A DNA stretch of 46,731 bases from Halioglobus sp. Lineage in GTDB: Bacteria > Pseudomonadota > Gammaproteobacteria > Pseudomonadales > Halieaceae. Below the pieces are notes generated by a model. The model had not been told where the DNA came from and made no database searches. It saw only the letters and a program-made list of their open reading frames with translations. The stretch is from contig PABK01000011.1 of NCBI GenBank assembly GCA_002699145.1, positions 1 to 46,731 of the forward strand. Direction: 5' to 3'. Below, piece after piece: positions 1 through 8,843 of the stretch. How positions within the stretch are numbered: position 1 is the first letter of the stretch; every line of letters starts with the position of its first letter. The position numbers and the translations under genes are program-made.

Positions 1-374
<374 letters not shown>

Positions 375-777
375 ATATCCGAAGTTATTTGCAAGATGAC
401 GATGGATGTTGTGACAAGTCCAGTGTTGAACGTGTTGTTGTGGATGCAGTTGTGCGTACAGCCTGCGTAGTGGTAAACGCGGCTGGTCATGCACGGTTGT
501 AACGCAGCGCCAGAACAGACAGCTTGATTTACCACCCTATTTGAGGACGTGAAGCCGGCTTCGCACCGTCACCGTTCCCGCACCGCTCGTCATTCCCGCG
601 AAAGCGGGAATCCAGACGACCGCAAAGGAACGTCATTCCCGCACCGGAACGTCATTCCCGCACCGGAACGTCATTCCCGCGAAAGCGGGAATCCAGACCA
701 GCACAGTGCCCGAGTCAACCACCCCCGACAGAAACACCCGGGGGAAACCACTCGCCACTTCGCGCCTCAAGCCAGTT
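375..777 (+). other. 23S-5S internal transcribed spacer with inserted repeats
   Basis: This stretch of about 400 bases separates 23S from 5S rRNA and is much longer than the roughly 100 bases usual in E. coli. I see no tRNA and no credible protein gene. Its second half (588-699) carries several copies of a short inverted-repeat element, described separately. The first part (375-587) shows no recognisable feature; it presumably pairs with other parts of the transcript for RNase III processing, which cannot be judged from this partial operon. Confidence 0.8.
588..699. repeat. Cluster of dRS3/REP-like short inverted repeats
   Basis: Two full copies (588-618 and 669-698) of a unit starting CGTCATTCCCGCG, with a short AA centre, CGCGGGAAT-type return arm and TCCAGAC tail, flank a perfect 19-base tandem duplication (631-649 and 650-668) that holds only the left arm, CGTCATTCCCGCACCGGAA. 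The ATTCCC...GGGAAT palindrome resembles the dRS3/REP-type elements scattered through many proteobacterial genomes. A related copy sits at 17161-17214 in this window. Placement inside a transcribed rRNA spacer is unusual. Confidence 0.85.
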
Positions 778-897
778 TGCCTGGCGACCATAGAGTACTG
801 GAACCACCTGATTCCATCCCGAACTCAGAAGTGAAACGGTACATCGCCGATGGTAGTGTGGGGTTTCCCCATGTGAGAGTAGGTCATCGCCAGGCTC
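778..897 (+). rRNA. rrf: 5S rRNA
   Basis: The segment starts TGCCTGGCGACC, contains the conserved CCGAACTCAGAAGTGAAAC and GGTAGTGTGGGG blocks, and ends CGCCAGGCT. The first and last ~10 bases pair as helix I. It follows 23S in the same orientation and is followed at once by a terminator, so it is the last gene of the rRNA operon. Confidence 0.97.
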
Positions 898-903
898 CTA
901 ACC

Positions 904-935
904 AAAAAGGCCACCCCATCCGGGGTGGCCTTTTT
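904..935. terminator. Two-way terminator of the rRNA operon and the acyl-CoA ligase gene
   Basis: A hairpin with arms GGCCACCCC and GGGGTGGCC and a four-base loop (909-930) is followed by TTTTT on the plus strand and preceded by AAAAA (904-908), which reads TTTTT on the minus strand. It can stop transcription from 5S rRNA and also from the convergent ligase gene ending at 993. Confidence 0.85.
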
Positions 936-992
936 ATTTGGCATTGCGAAACTCACTGCCCCGGAAAGCAACCCGCAGCGCGGGTTGTCATG

Positions 993-2615
993 TCAAATCT
1001 CCAGCGCCCGCTGGCGTAACACAAACTTCTGGATCTTCCCCGTAGACGTTTTCGGCAGCTCGCCGAACACCACATACTTCGGCACCTTGAAATGCGCCAT
1101 GTTGTCGCGGCAGAACGCAATGAGTTCCTCCGCGCTCGCACTGTGCCCCTCCTTCAATTCGACGAATGCGCAGGGCGTCTCTCCCCATTTGTCATCCGGC
1201 CTGGCTACCACCGCGGCCAGCATCACCGCCTCGTGCTTGAACAGTGCACCCTCGACCTCGATAGAGGAAATATTTTCCCCTCCGGAAATGATAATGTCCT
1301 TGGAGCGATCCTTGATCTCGATGTAGTTATTCGGGTGCTTGACCGCCAGGTCGCCGGAGTGAAACCAGCCGCCGCGGAATGCTTCCGCCGTGGCCTCGGG
1401 ATCCTTCAGGTAGCCTTTCATGACCACGGTGCCGCGAAACATCACCTCGCCGATGCTCTGCCCGTCCGCGGGTACTGGCTCCATGCTCTCGGGATCCAGC
1501 ACATCCAGGCCCGCGAGCACGGGGTAGGGCACGCCCTGCCGCGCTTTCAGCGCCGCCCGTTCGCCCGCGGGCAGATCATCCCAGGCGTCGTTCCAGGCGC
1601 AGTAGACACAGGGCCCGTAAACCTCGGTCAGTCCGTAGGACTGGGTCACGTTTACCTGCATTGCTTCCAGCGCCTCGATTATGGCCGCGGGCGGTGCGGC
1701 GCCGGCGGTCATGACCTGTAATCCCGGCGGGATTTTCGCGCGCTGCTCTGCCGGTGCGTTGACCAGCATCGCCAGTACGATCGGCGCACCGCACAGGTGG
1801 GTCACGCCATGCTGTTCGATAGCGTCGAGGATTGGGTCGGCGGCCACCTCACGCAGGCACACATGGACGCCGGCCTGCAGCGTGATCGCCCAGGGGAAGC
1901 ACCAGCCGTTGCAGTGAAACATCGGCAGCGTCCACAGGTAAACCGGGTGTCGCTGCATATCCCAGGCCAGCGTGTCGCCGATAGCATTCTGGTAGGCTCC
2001 GAGATGATGATAGACCACGCCCTTGGGTCTTCCGGTAGTGCCCGACGTGTAATTCAGCGCCAGCGACTGCCAGTTATCGTCGATGCGCCAATCTACCGGC
2101 GACGGGTCGCCTTCATCCAGCAGGGCCTCGTAGGTCGATTCACCGATGCGTTTGTCCTGTGGCCCCAGGGGATCGACCAGGTCGATGACGGCGGGGCTGC
2201 GCTCGCTGCGGGCGAGAGCGTTGGCCGCCACATCGGCGAACTGGCCGTCCACCAGCAGCAGGTCGCATTCGCCGTGATCCAGGATGTAAGCGATCGTGTC
2301 CGCATCCAGGCGGATGTTGATGCTGTTGAGCACCGCGCCGCACATGGGTACGCCGAAGTGCGCCTCCAGGTGCGCCGGGACGTTCGGCGCGATGATGGAA
2401 ACGGTACTGCCCGGACCGATGCCGCGCTGCTGTAAAGCCGAGGCCAGGCGGTTGCAGCGCGCATACAGTTGCGCGTAGTCACAGCGATAGTCGCCGTGTA
2501 CAACCGCGGGTTTCTCGGGGTAGACACTGGCGGTGTGGCGCAGGAACTGCACCGGCGTTTGTACCCCGGCATTGGCCGCCGTCTGCCCGAGGTTTTCTTC
2601 GAAAGGATTGGACAC
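993..2615 (-). CDS. Acyl-CoA synthetase (AMP-binding, DmdB-like)
   Basis: A 540-residue ANL-superfamily enzyme that activates a carboxylic acid through an acyl-adenylate and then forms the CoA thioester. The phosphate-binding loop YTSGTTGRPKG, the FHCNGW segment, the YGLTEVYGP adenine motif, the GWFHSGDLAVKHP hinge region, the KDRSKDIIISGGENIS block and the C-terminal TSTGKIQK with the adenylation lysine are all intact. Length and the MFHCNGWCFPW and YLWTLP segments recall the short/medium-chain and methylmercaptopropionate ligases (DmdB type). It lies 37 bases after glsA in the same direction and probably shares its transcript. The exact acid substrate cannot be read from sequence. Confidence 0.88.
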   Translation of the reverse strand: MSNPFEENLGQTAANAGVQTPVQFLRHTASVYPEKPAVVHGDYRCDYAQLYARCNRLASALQQRGIGPGSTVSIIAPNVPAHLEAHFGVPMCGAVLNSINIRLDADTIAYILDHGECDLLLVDGQFADVAANALARSERSPAVIDLVDPLGPQDKRIGESTYEALLDEGDPSPVDWRIDDNWQSLALNYTSGTTGRPKGVVYHHLGAYQNAIGDTLAWDMQRHPVYLWTLPMFHCNGWCFPWAITLQAGVHVCLREVAADPILDAIEQHGVTHLCGAPIVLAMLVNAPAEQRAKIPPGLQVMTAGAAPPAAIIEALEAMQVNVTQSYGLTEVYGPCVYCAWNDAWDDLPAGERAALKARQGVPYPVLAGLDVLDPESMEPVPADGQSIGEVMFRGTVVMKGYLKDPEATAEAFRGGWFHSGDLAVKHPNNYIEIKDRSKDIIISGGENISSIEVEGALFKHEAVMLAAVVARPDDKWGETPCAFVELKEGHSASAEELIAFCRDNMAHFKVPKYVVFGELPKTSTGKIQKFVLRQRALEI

Positions 2616-2652
2616 GTTTCATCAGGCCCTGCTGTTGGTCAATTCCTCCGGG

Positions 2653-3672
2653 CTAGTGCTTGCCCGACTTGAACAGGCTCAGGTTCAGCTCTTCGGAGAT
2701 ATGCTGGATGGCGAGCATGGCGCGAATGCTGTTGCCCGCCTCGTTGACCCGTGGCGAGAATGCAGCGATCGCCATTTGCCCCGGCACTACCGCGACAATG
2801 CCACCGCCCACGCCGGTCTTGGCGGGCAGTCCCGCATCGTAGGCCCACACGCCCACCTCGTCGTAGAACCCCGCCATCATCATGATGGCCAGCAATTCAT
2901 CCACGTACTCCTTGCGCATCACTTTCCTGCCCGTGGCGGGGTTGGTGCCCCAGTTCGCCAGGGTCGCACCCATCATGCCCAGTTGCCTGGCCGAAACGCC
3001 CAGCGAACACTGTTTGGTATAGACGTCAGTGGCCTCCAGCGGCTCGCTGTAAAGCCTGCCGTAGTTGTACAGCAGGTGCGCGATGGCGCGATTGCGGTAA
3101 TTGGTTTCCGCCTCGGAAACGTAGACGTCCTCCAGCAGGCTGAGTTTTTCGCCGGCGAACTCGCTGTAGCCGTCGACGATGTACTGCCAGCGCTGCCGGG
3201 CGTCCTTTGCCTTGATCATGCTCACCGCCGCGATGGCGCCGGCATTCACCAGGGGGTTGCGCGAGCGGGCCTCGTCCTGCTCGATGGCGATGATGGAGTT
3301 GAACGGCATGCCCGTGGGCTCCACGCCGATCTTGTCGCGGATCGCATCGATACCCTGGTCCTCCATGACCAGGCCCGCGGTGAAGGGTTTGGAGACGGAC
3401 TGGATGGAAAACCGGTGATCGGCGTCGCCGGCCGCGTACACCTGGCCGCCTCGGGTGACGATGACCACCGCGAACAGGTCGGGATCGACCTCGTCCAGGG
3501 CCGGGATGTAGTCCGCGTTGGCGCCCTCGTTGTTGTCCTTGAACTTCGCGTGCGCCCGGTCGACCACCGCCTGGTAGTCGACGGACTGTGCGTGTGCGCC
3601 GGCCAGTGGCAGCGCCAGCCCGGCGAGCAGCGCGGCCACAGCCGCGGCGCGCTGTTTCCATCCTTTTCTCAT
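2653..3672 (-). CDS. glsA: Exported glutaminase A
   Basis: A serine-dependent glutaminase of the beta-lactamase-like fold that hydrolyses glutamine to glutamate and ammonia. Diagnostic segments are the catalytic SVSKPF (Ser-x-x-Lys), NPLVNAGAI, YNYGRLYS and KTGVGGGI near the C-terminus. I chose the ATG at 3672 because AGGAG lies eight bases upstream and because it opens a clear signal peptide (KR-type start, Ala/Leu core, AHAQ cleavage site near residue 29). The longer open frame overlaps the upstream region without homology. Well-known E. coli relatives lack a signal peptide, so periplasmic location here is a notable difference. The mature protein is about 310 residues, normal for the family. 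Confidence 0.92.
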   Translation of the reverse strand: MRKGWKQRAAAVAALLAGLALPLAGAHAQSVDYQAVVDRAHAKFKDNNEGANADYIPALDEVDPDLFAVVIVTRGGQVYAAGDADHRFSIQSVSKPFTAGLVMEDQGIDAIRDKIGVEPTGMPFNSIIAIEQDEARSRNPLVNAGAIAAVSMIKAKDARQRWQYIVDGYSEFAGEKLSLLEDVYVSEAETNYRNRAIAHLLYNYGRLYSEPLEATDVYTKQCSLGVSARQLGMMGATLANWGTNPATGRKVMRKEYVDELLAIMMMAGFYDEVGVWAYDAGLPAKTGVGGGIVAVVPGQMAIAAFSPRVNEAGNSIRAMLAIQHISEELNLSLFKSGKH

Positions 3673-3738
3673 GGTTTGCACTCCTGTGCGGAACGGCATT
3701 CGTCGTTGGCGCGGCGAGCAAGTCGCCACGCCGCCTAA

Positions 3739-3766
3739 AAGGTAGCACAGGTGCAGGCTTTGCCAA
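3739..3766 (-). promoter_or_regulatory. Predicted sigma70 promoter of glsA
   Basis: On the minus strand TTGGCA (3766-3761) and TACCTT (3744-3739) are separated by 16 bases. The inferred start near 3731 leaves a leader of about 60 bases before the glsA ATG at 3672. The rest of the 311-base gap to 3983 holds the oppositely directed promoter below and nothing else recognisable. Confidence 0.4.
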
Positions 3767-3839
3767 GTGCCGCCAGGAGCCGGGCGACCGGATGCAGGCG
3801 GGCGCCGCGGCGCCGCCTGCATTATTGCCAGCATGGCGG

Positions 3840-3868
3840 CTGACTGCGCTGGTCAAACATTATATATT
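3840..3868 (+). promoter_or_regulatory. Predicted promoter of the GGDEF/EAL gene
   Basis: CTGACT (3840-3845) and TATATT (3863-3868) are spaced by 17 bases. Transcription would begin near 3875, about 110 bases before the GTG start at 3984. The AT-rich TATATATT stands out against the GC-rich surroundings. Confidence 0.42.
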
Positions 3869-3983
3869 GGCTTCATTCAGGGGCTTCCGGACCAGACGTC
3901 ATGAGCGCAATCCTGCCAGGAAACGCCAGCGGCGAGCGACCGCCGCGTCGACTCGGCACGGTACCGGCGAGGGGCCGACGATC

Positions 3984-6293
3984 GTGAACCTGGCCACGCG
4001 CATGATCGCGTTGTTCCTGGTCCTGGTCGCGGCCTGCGGCGTACTGCTGGCGTCGGTCATGCTCGGCCAGGCCTACCAGTCGCGGCTGGTGCAGTTGGCG
4101 GACGACGTGCGGGTGGAAGTGGCCCGGCGCGGCTCGCTACAGGTCGAGATTTACCAGCGCGACAGCGCAGCGCTGGAGGCGTCGCTGCACGCGCTGCTGC
4201 CCGCCGGGGAAGGCGCTGTGGCTGCCGCGCACGACGCACAGGGCGCCTTGCAGGCCAGTATCGGGGCTGACGGGGCACTGCCCGCCCTGCAGGTCATACG
4301 CGGCGCGGCCTCCCCGGGCGAGGTGGTGCGGCGCGCCGTCAGTGCCGACGGCGAGGCGGGCGAGGCCGGCTTCCTGTCCGCGTTCGCCGGTAATGACGTG
4401 GTGTATTTCAGTGTGCCGGTGTTCACCGCGGTCGACCCGAGCCGGCGGCAGTTACAGGCGGAGGATTTCGTGCGCCGGGCGCTGCAGTCCGGAAACGGCG
4501 CGAGCGACGTCGTCATCGGCTATGCCACCGTGGGCGTGGCCGCCGGCGTCCTGGCCGGGGCGACGGTGTCGGCGGTGTTGCCGGCGCTCGGTATCTTCTG
4601 CCTGCTGGCGATTCTCAGCTGTGGCGTCGTGGTGGTCTGGTCGCGGCAGATATCCGGGCCGCTGGGAGCCTTGCGCTCGCTGGCGGAGCAGATTCGCGCG
4701 GGCAAGGTGCCGGACGGTGACGCGTTTCGCCTCGACGGCGAATTCCGTGATATCGCCGAGGCCATCAAGGAGGTCATGGGTGGCCTGGAGCGGCGGGTGC
4801 AGGAAATCACCGCGGGCGAAAAAATGCTCAACATGAAAGCGGACCAGAGCGCGTCGCAGCTAGTTGATCGGGAGGAGGAACTGCGGCGAGCGACCGCGGA
4901 AATCAGCGAGACCCGCGACCGCCTGCACCGGGCGGCGTACTACGACAGCCTCACCTCGCTGCCCAACCGGGCGCTGTTTACCGAGCAGTTTCGCCAGTTG
5001 CTGCGGCTGCGTGAGCGCGACCAGCGCCCCCTGGCGCTGTTATTGATCAACCTGAGGAATTTCCGCCGTATCAACGAGTCCCTGGGGCATGTCTGTGGCG
5101 ACCTCGTGCTGGCGGGCGTCGCCTCGCGCCTGAGCCAGTGTGTGCGCGACAGTGACGTGCTCGCCGCCAGCGCGGATGCCGCCGACGGGCGTGTCGAGGT
5201 GTCGCGCCTGGGCGGTGACGAGTTCGCCCTGGTGCTCAACCAGCTCGACGGTGTCGAGGCCGCGGGCGTCGTGGCGCAGCGGCTCGTCGACAGCCTGGCG
5301 GAGCCGATACAGGTCGAGCAGCGCGAAATCGTGGTCTCCGTCGCCGTGGGGATAGCGCTCGCGCCCAAGGATGGCGAATCGGTGGAGGAACTGCTGCGCG
5401 CCGCCGCCACCGCGGCCTATCACGGGCAGGACGGGCCGGGTAAAGACGTCGTCTATTTCAACCGCGACATGGAAAACGCCGATACCGACCGTTTCCGGCT
5501 GGAGGCGGACCTGCGCCGGGCGCGGGAGGAGGGCCAGCTGTTGCTGCATTACCAGCCGCAGGTGGACACGTTCGACGGCAGTATCGTCGGCGCGGAGGCG
5601 TTGCTGCGCTGGGAGCACCCCGCCCTGGGCCTGGTGCCGCCCTACCAGTTCATTCCCCTGGCCGAGGAAATGGGCCTGATCGACGAACTCGGCGAGTGGG
5701 TGGTCTGGGAGGCCTGCCGGCAACTGAGCGCCTGGCGCGCCGAGGGCCTGGAGCTGCCGCGGGTGGCCATCAACGTCTCCGCCGGCGAGTACTCCGCACA
5801 GTTCAACACGCGCCTGCACAGGGTGCTGCAGGAGACCGGCCTGAGCCCGCGCTCGCTGGAACTGGGCCTGTCCGAGGGTATTCTCGCCGACGGCAGGCCG
5901 GATATAGACCGCGGCCTGCGTGAACTGGCCGACCTCGGCGTGTACCTCTCCCTGGACGGCTTCGGCACCTCCGGCGCACCGCTGGCCTGCCTCGGCCAGT
6001 ACGCCCTGGACGAAATCAAGATCGACCGCGGCTTCGTCGCCGATTGCGACCGTCGCGAGGGTACGGGGCGGGTGGTCAAGGGCATCGTGGCCATGGCCCA
6101 GAGCCTGGAATTGCGCCTGCTGGCCGAGGGGGTCGAATCCCCCGGTGAGTACCAGTTTCTCGCCGCCAGCGGCGTGCGCGCCATGCAGGGCTATCTGTTC
6201 TCCCGGCCGGTCAGCGCTCAGGAGCTGGGGCGGCAACTGGCGGAGCCCTGGTACTACTCATCGCAGATCCAGCGCATGGCGCTGCAAGGCTAG
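3984..6293 (+). CDS. Membrane GGDEF-EAL protein with degenerate catalytic motifs
   Basis: A 769-residue c-di-GMP family protein: membrane segment at about 8-28, periplasmic region 30-178, second hydrophobic stretch 179-219, HAMP-like linker and coiled coil 222-315, GGDEF domain 318-490 and EAL domain 505-755. GGDEF itself is intact (410-414), but the metal-binding Asp region usually read as IDLDxF is INLRNF (355-360), and about a dozen extra residues separate the RDSD inhibitory-site-like motif (388-391) from RLGGDEF. In EAL, E538, N597, E631, K679, E715 and Q735 remain, but the paired metal aspartates (DDFG) read DGFG (658-661). Both activities may be impaired, suggesting a sensor or receptor. 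GTG at 3984 precedes the first membrane helix by seven codons with GAGGGG upstream; ATG 4002 is the alternative. Confidence 0.85.
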   Translation: MNLATRMIALFLVLVAACGVLLASVMLGQAYQSRLVQLADDVRVEVARRGSLQVEIYQRDSAALEASLHALLPAGEGAVAAAHDAQGALQASIGADGALPALQVIRGAASPGEVVRRAVSADGEAGEAGFLSAFAGNDVVYFSVPVFTAVDPSRRQLQAEDFVRRALQSGNGASDVVIGYATVGVAAGVLAGATVSAVLPALGIFCLLAILSCGVVVVWSRQISGPLGALRSLAEQIRAGKVPDGDAFRLDGEFRDIAEAIKEVMGGLERRVQEITAGEKMLNMKADQSASQLVDREEELRRATAEISETRDRLHRAAYYDSLTSLPNRALFTEQFRQLLRLRERDQRPLALLLINLRNFRRINESLGHVCGDLVLAGVASRLSQCVRDSDVLAASADAADGRVEVSRLGGDEFALVLNQLDGVEAAGVVAQRLVDSLAEPIQVEQREIVVSVAVGIALAPKDGESVEELLRAAATAAYHGQDGPGKDVVYFNRDMENADTDRFRLEADLRRAREEGQLLLHYQPQVDTFDGSIVGAEALLRWEHPALGLVPPYQFIPLAEEMGLIDELGEWVVWEACRQLSAWRAEGLELPRVAINVSAGEYSAQFNTRLHRVLQETGLSPRSLELGLSEGILADGRPDIDRGLRELADLGVYLSLDGFGTSGAPLACLGQYALDEIKIDRGFVADCDRREGTGRVVKGIVAMAQSLELRLLAEGVESPGEYQFLAASGVRAMQGYLFSRPVSAQELGRQLAEPWYYSSQIQRMALQG

Positions 6294-6353
6294 GCCCGTC
6301 GGCCGCCTGGCCGGCCCCCCTCGCCGCCCCTGGTGTTGGGAATTTTCACCAAA

Positions 6354-6382
6354 TTCACGCTTAAGCCTCGAGGTGCTATGCT
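6354..6382 (+). promoter_or_regulatory. Predicted promoter of the TonB-dependent receptor
   Basis: TTCACG (6354-6359) and TATGCT (6377-6382) are separated by 17 bases. The start would lie near 6389, giving a leader of about 80 bases to the ATG at 6468. No Fur-like inverted repeat was recognised by eye around it. Confidence 0.42.
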
Positions 6383-6467
6383 CCATAGTACCGAATAGGT
6401 GTAACGGGGGAGTCATACCCCTGTCATAAGAATTCATTCATCACCGGCATAAAAAGGTAGCGTTCGC

Positions 6468-8768
6468 ATGAAATTCGATACCCGCAACAAGCAATTTGCC
6501 AGGACTCCCCTGGTGGCACTCTGCACTTCCGTGGTCCTGACCGGCATTTCCACAGCCGCGCAGGCCCAGGGCAATACCGCGGCCCTCCTGGAAGAGGTGG
6601 TCGTCACCGCACGGAAACGCGAGGAAGGGTCGCAGGAAGTGCCGCTGTCCGTCACCGCCTACAATTCCGAACAGATCGAGGCGCTGAAGGTGCGCGACCT
6701 GTTCAGCCTGTCCACGGGCCTGCCCAACGTCGTGATGGATGACGTGGGGACCTCCCGCGGTACCGCGAACTTCTCCATCCGCGGCCTTGGCATCAACAGC
6801 TCCATCCCCGGTATCGACCCCACGGTGGGCGTCTTCATCGACGGCGTCTACCTGGGTAACAATGTCGGCGTGATCTTCGATTCCTTCGACCTGGAGAGCA
6901 TCGAGGTGCTGCGCGGTCCCCAGGGCATCCTGTTCGGCCGCAACGTGACCGGCGGCGCGGTGCTGCTCAACTCCAAGAAGCCTGGCGACGAACTGGATGC
7001 GACCATCAAGGTCGCCGCAGACACTACCGATGACGGCGGCTACAACACCTATTACATGGGCGCCATCGGCGGGCCGATCACCGACACCTTCGGCGCGCGG
7101 CTGACCCTGTACTACAACGACGACGAGGGCTGGCTGGAGAACAAGTTCGACGGCGACGACGTCGGCGCGATCGAGCAGACCATGGTGCGGCCGACCCTGC
7201 AGTGGACGCCCACCGACCGGCTCGAGTTCATCCTGCGCTACCAGTACACGGATATCGAGGGCGACGGACCGGTCTCGCAGAGCCACCGCAACGGTTCCGG
7301 TGTCGACCCTGCCTATTTCGACGGTCAGTCGCCGCTGCAACCGATCGACTTCGGCGGACCGCCCAAGCGTGACAGCTTCGACGTCGCCTACGACGAGGTG
7401 GGTTTCCAGGACAACGACGCGCATTTCGTCGCCTTCGAGACCAACTGGGACGTGGATTTCGGCGACGGCACGGTGACCAATATCTTCGGCTGGCGCGACG
7501 GCAGCGGCGACTCCCTCGCCGATATCGACGGCCAGCCGGTGTGGATTTTCCACGCCCCGGCCTCGCTGGAGACCGAGCAGTACAGCAACGAACTGCGCTA
7601 CAACGGCTTGTTCGCGGAGAAGGCCAATGTGACTACCGGCCTGTACTACTTCACCAACGATATCTCCTACGACGAAAACCGCCTGCTCGGCGGCTACCTT
7701 GTCGGCAATGTGGCGCCGTTGGCCACCTTCCACGGCGGCGGCGATCTCGACATCGACACCTACGGGATATTCACCGCGGTCGACTACGATATCAATGAAG
7801 CCTGGACGCTCAACCTGGGTATCCGCTACACCTACGAGGAAAAGGACGCGCGCATCGCGACCCTGCCGCCCAGTCGCGACAATCCCTGTAGCGTGATCGA
7901 TGGCACCTGTAATATCGATTTCGTCGACGACGATGACTGGGACAGCTGGTCGCCCAAGGTGGGCGCCACCTACAATCTCAACGACGATTCCAGGATCTAC
8001 GGCCACTGGACACGCGGCTTCCGCTCCGGCGGTTACAACCTGCGCAACACCTCGCTGGACCCGGACGACGTGCCGGGGCCCTTCGACCAGGAGCAGGTGG
8101 ACAGTTTCGAGATCGGTTACAAGTCCACCCATCCCTGGGGCCGTTTGAACGCCGCGGTGTTCTACAACGAAGTCAGCGATATGCAGCGTGAGATCAACAA
8201 AGCAGGGCCGATCGGCGTGATCCAGTTGATCCGCAACACCGCCGACGCCACCCTCATGGGCTTCGAGGTCGACGCCACCTTCCCCATCACCGAGAACCTT
8301 GTGGCCATCGCCACGGTGGGTTACACGGACGCCGAGTACGACTCTGTCCAGGATGACCTCAACGAGGACGGCGTGGTCGACGGCAAGGACGAGGACCTGG
8401 ACCTGCCGCGGGCGCCCGAGTGGACCTACAGCTTCGGTCTGAACCACGACCTGGAGCTGGGTAGCTGGGGTTACATGAGTTCGCGTGTGAACTACGCCTA
8501 CCGCGACGAATCGATGTTCACCGACAGCAACCTCGGCTACATCCTGGAACAGGAGATTCTCGATGCGGGCCTGGATTTCTACTCCAACGACGGACACTGG
8601 GTCTTCTCCATCTACGGCCGCAACCTGCTGGACGAGGTCAAGCACGGTGGCGATACCCAGCTGCCGGACGAGTTCTCCACCACGGGCGTGGCCTGGGGCG
8701 GCACCTTCTCGCCGCTCGCCAAGGGCCGCCACTACGGTGTGGAAGTGCGCTACAACTGGTTCGAATAA
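6468..8768 (+). CDS. TonB-dependent outer-membrane receptor
   Basis: A 766-residue receptor with a signal peptide (residues 1-33, ending AQAQ), a TonB-box-like segment EEVVVTARK (42-50), a plug domain (about 55-165, with FSIRGLG and VLRGPQGILFGRN) and a 22-strand-type beta barrel with many acidic loops. The C-terminus YNWFE carries the aromatic barrel-closing signature one residue from the end. Architecture matches the iron-complex/outer-membrane receptor group common in marine gammaproteobacteria. The substrate cannot be assigned: no ABC transporter, siderophore genes or sigma/anti-sigma pair lie nearby. It is flanked by two c-di-GMP proteins. The start follows AAGG at 6454-6457 and heads the signal peptide. 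Confidence 0.93.
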   Translation: MKFDTRNKQFARTPLVALCTSVVLTGISTAAQAQGNTAALLEEVVVTARKREEGSQEVPLSVTAYNSEQIEALKVRDLFSLSTGLPNVVMDDVGTSRGTANFSIRGLGINSSIPGIDPTVGVFIDGVYLGNNVGVIFDSFDLESIEVLRGPQGILFGRNVTGGAVLLNSKKPGDELDATIKVAADTTDDGGYNTYYMGAIGGPITDTFGARLTLYYNDDEGWLENKFDGDDVGAIEQTMVRPTLQWTPTDRLEFILRYQYTDIEGDGPVSQSHRNGSGVDPAYFDGQSPLQPIDFGGPPKRDSFDVAYDEVGFQDNDAHFVAFETNWDVDFGDGTVTNIFGWRDGSGDSLADIDGQPVWIFHAPASLETEQYSNELRYNGLFAEKANVTTGLYYFTNDISYDENRLLGGYLVGNVAPLATFHGGGDLDIDTYGIFTAVDYDINEAWTLNLGIRYTYEEKDARIATLPPSRDNPCSVIDGTCNIDFVDDDDWDSWSPKVGATYNLNDDSRIYGHWTRGFRSGGYNLRNTSLDPDDVPGPFDQEQVDSFEIGYKSTHPWGRLNAAVFYNEVSDMQREINKAGPIGVIQLIRNTADATLMGFEVDATFPITENLVAIATVGYTDAEYDSVQDDLNEDGVVDGKDEDLDLPRAPEWTYSFGLNHDLELGSWGYMSSRVNYAYRDESMFTDSNLGYILEQEILDAGLDFYSNDGHWVFSIYGRNLLDEVKHGGDTQLPDEFSTTGVAWGGTFSPLAKGRHYGVEVRYNWFE

Positions 8769-8788
8769 GCGCGCCAGCCAAACGGAAA

Positions 8789-8815
8789 ACGCCGGGTCGC
8801 CCCGGCGTTTTTTTT
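8789..8815 (+). terminator. Rho-independent terminator after the TonB receptor
   Basis: Arms ACGCCGGG (8789-8796) and CCCGGCGT (8801-8808) enclose the tetraloop TCGC and run into an eight-base T tract. It sits between two convergent genes. The minus-strand side has only a short T run, so it mainly serves the receptor gene. Confidence 0.88.
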
Positions 8816-8843
8816 GTCCGTTGATAGCCCGTGGGCGGCGTGT

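Noticed and set aside
375-587. tRNA gene in the 23S-5S spacer
   Set aside because: No acceptor stem, T-loop GTTCRA motif or CCA-compatible end could be found.
588-699. Possible CRISPR-like array
   Set aside because: Units are palindromic, unevenly spaced, without unique spacers of constant length, and lie inside an rRNA operon with no cas genes.
3588-3983. N-terminal extension of the GGDEF-EAL protein
   Set aside because: The in-frame extension overlaps glsA and its promoter, is Arg/Pro-rich, and precedes the natural membrane-helix start at GTG 3984.
6441-8732. A 763-codon open frame antisense to the TonB receptor
   Set aside because: It mirrors the GC-rich codon pattern of a clear receptor gene, is rich in Val/Gly/Asp/His as antisense frames are, and has no domain motif.
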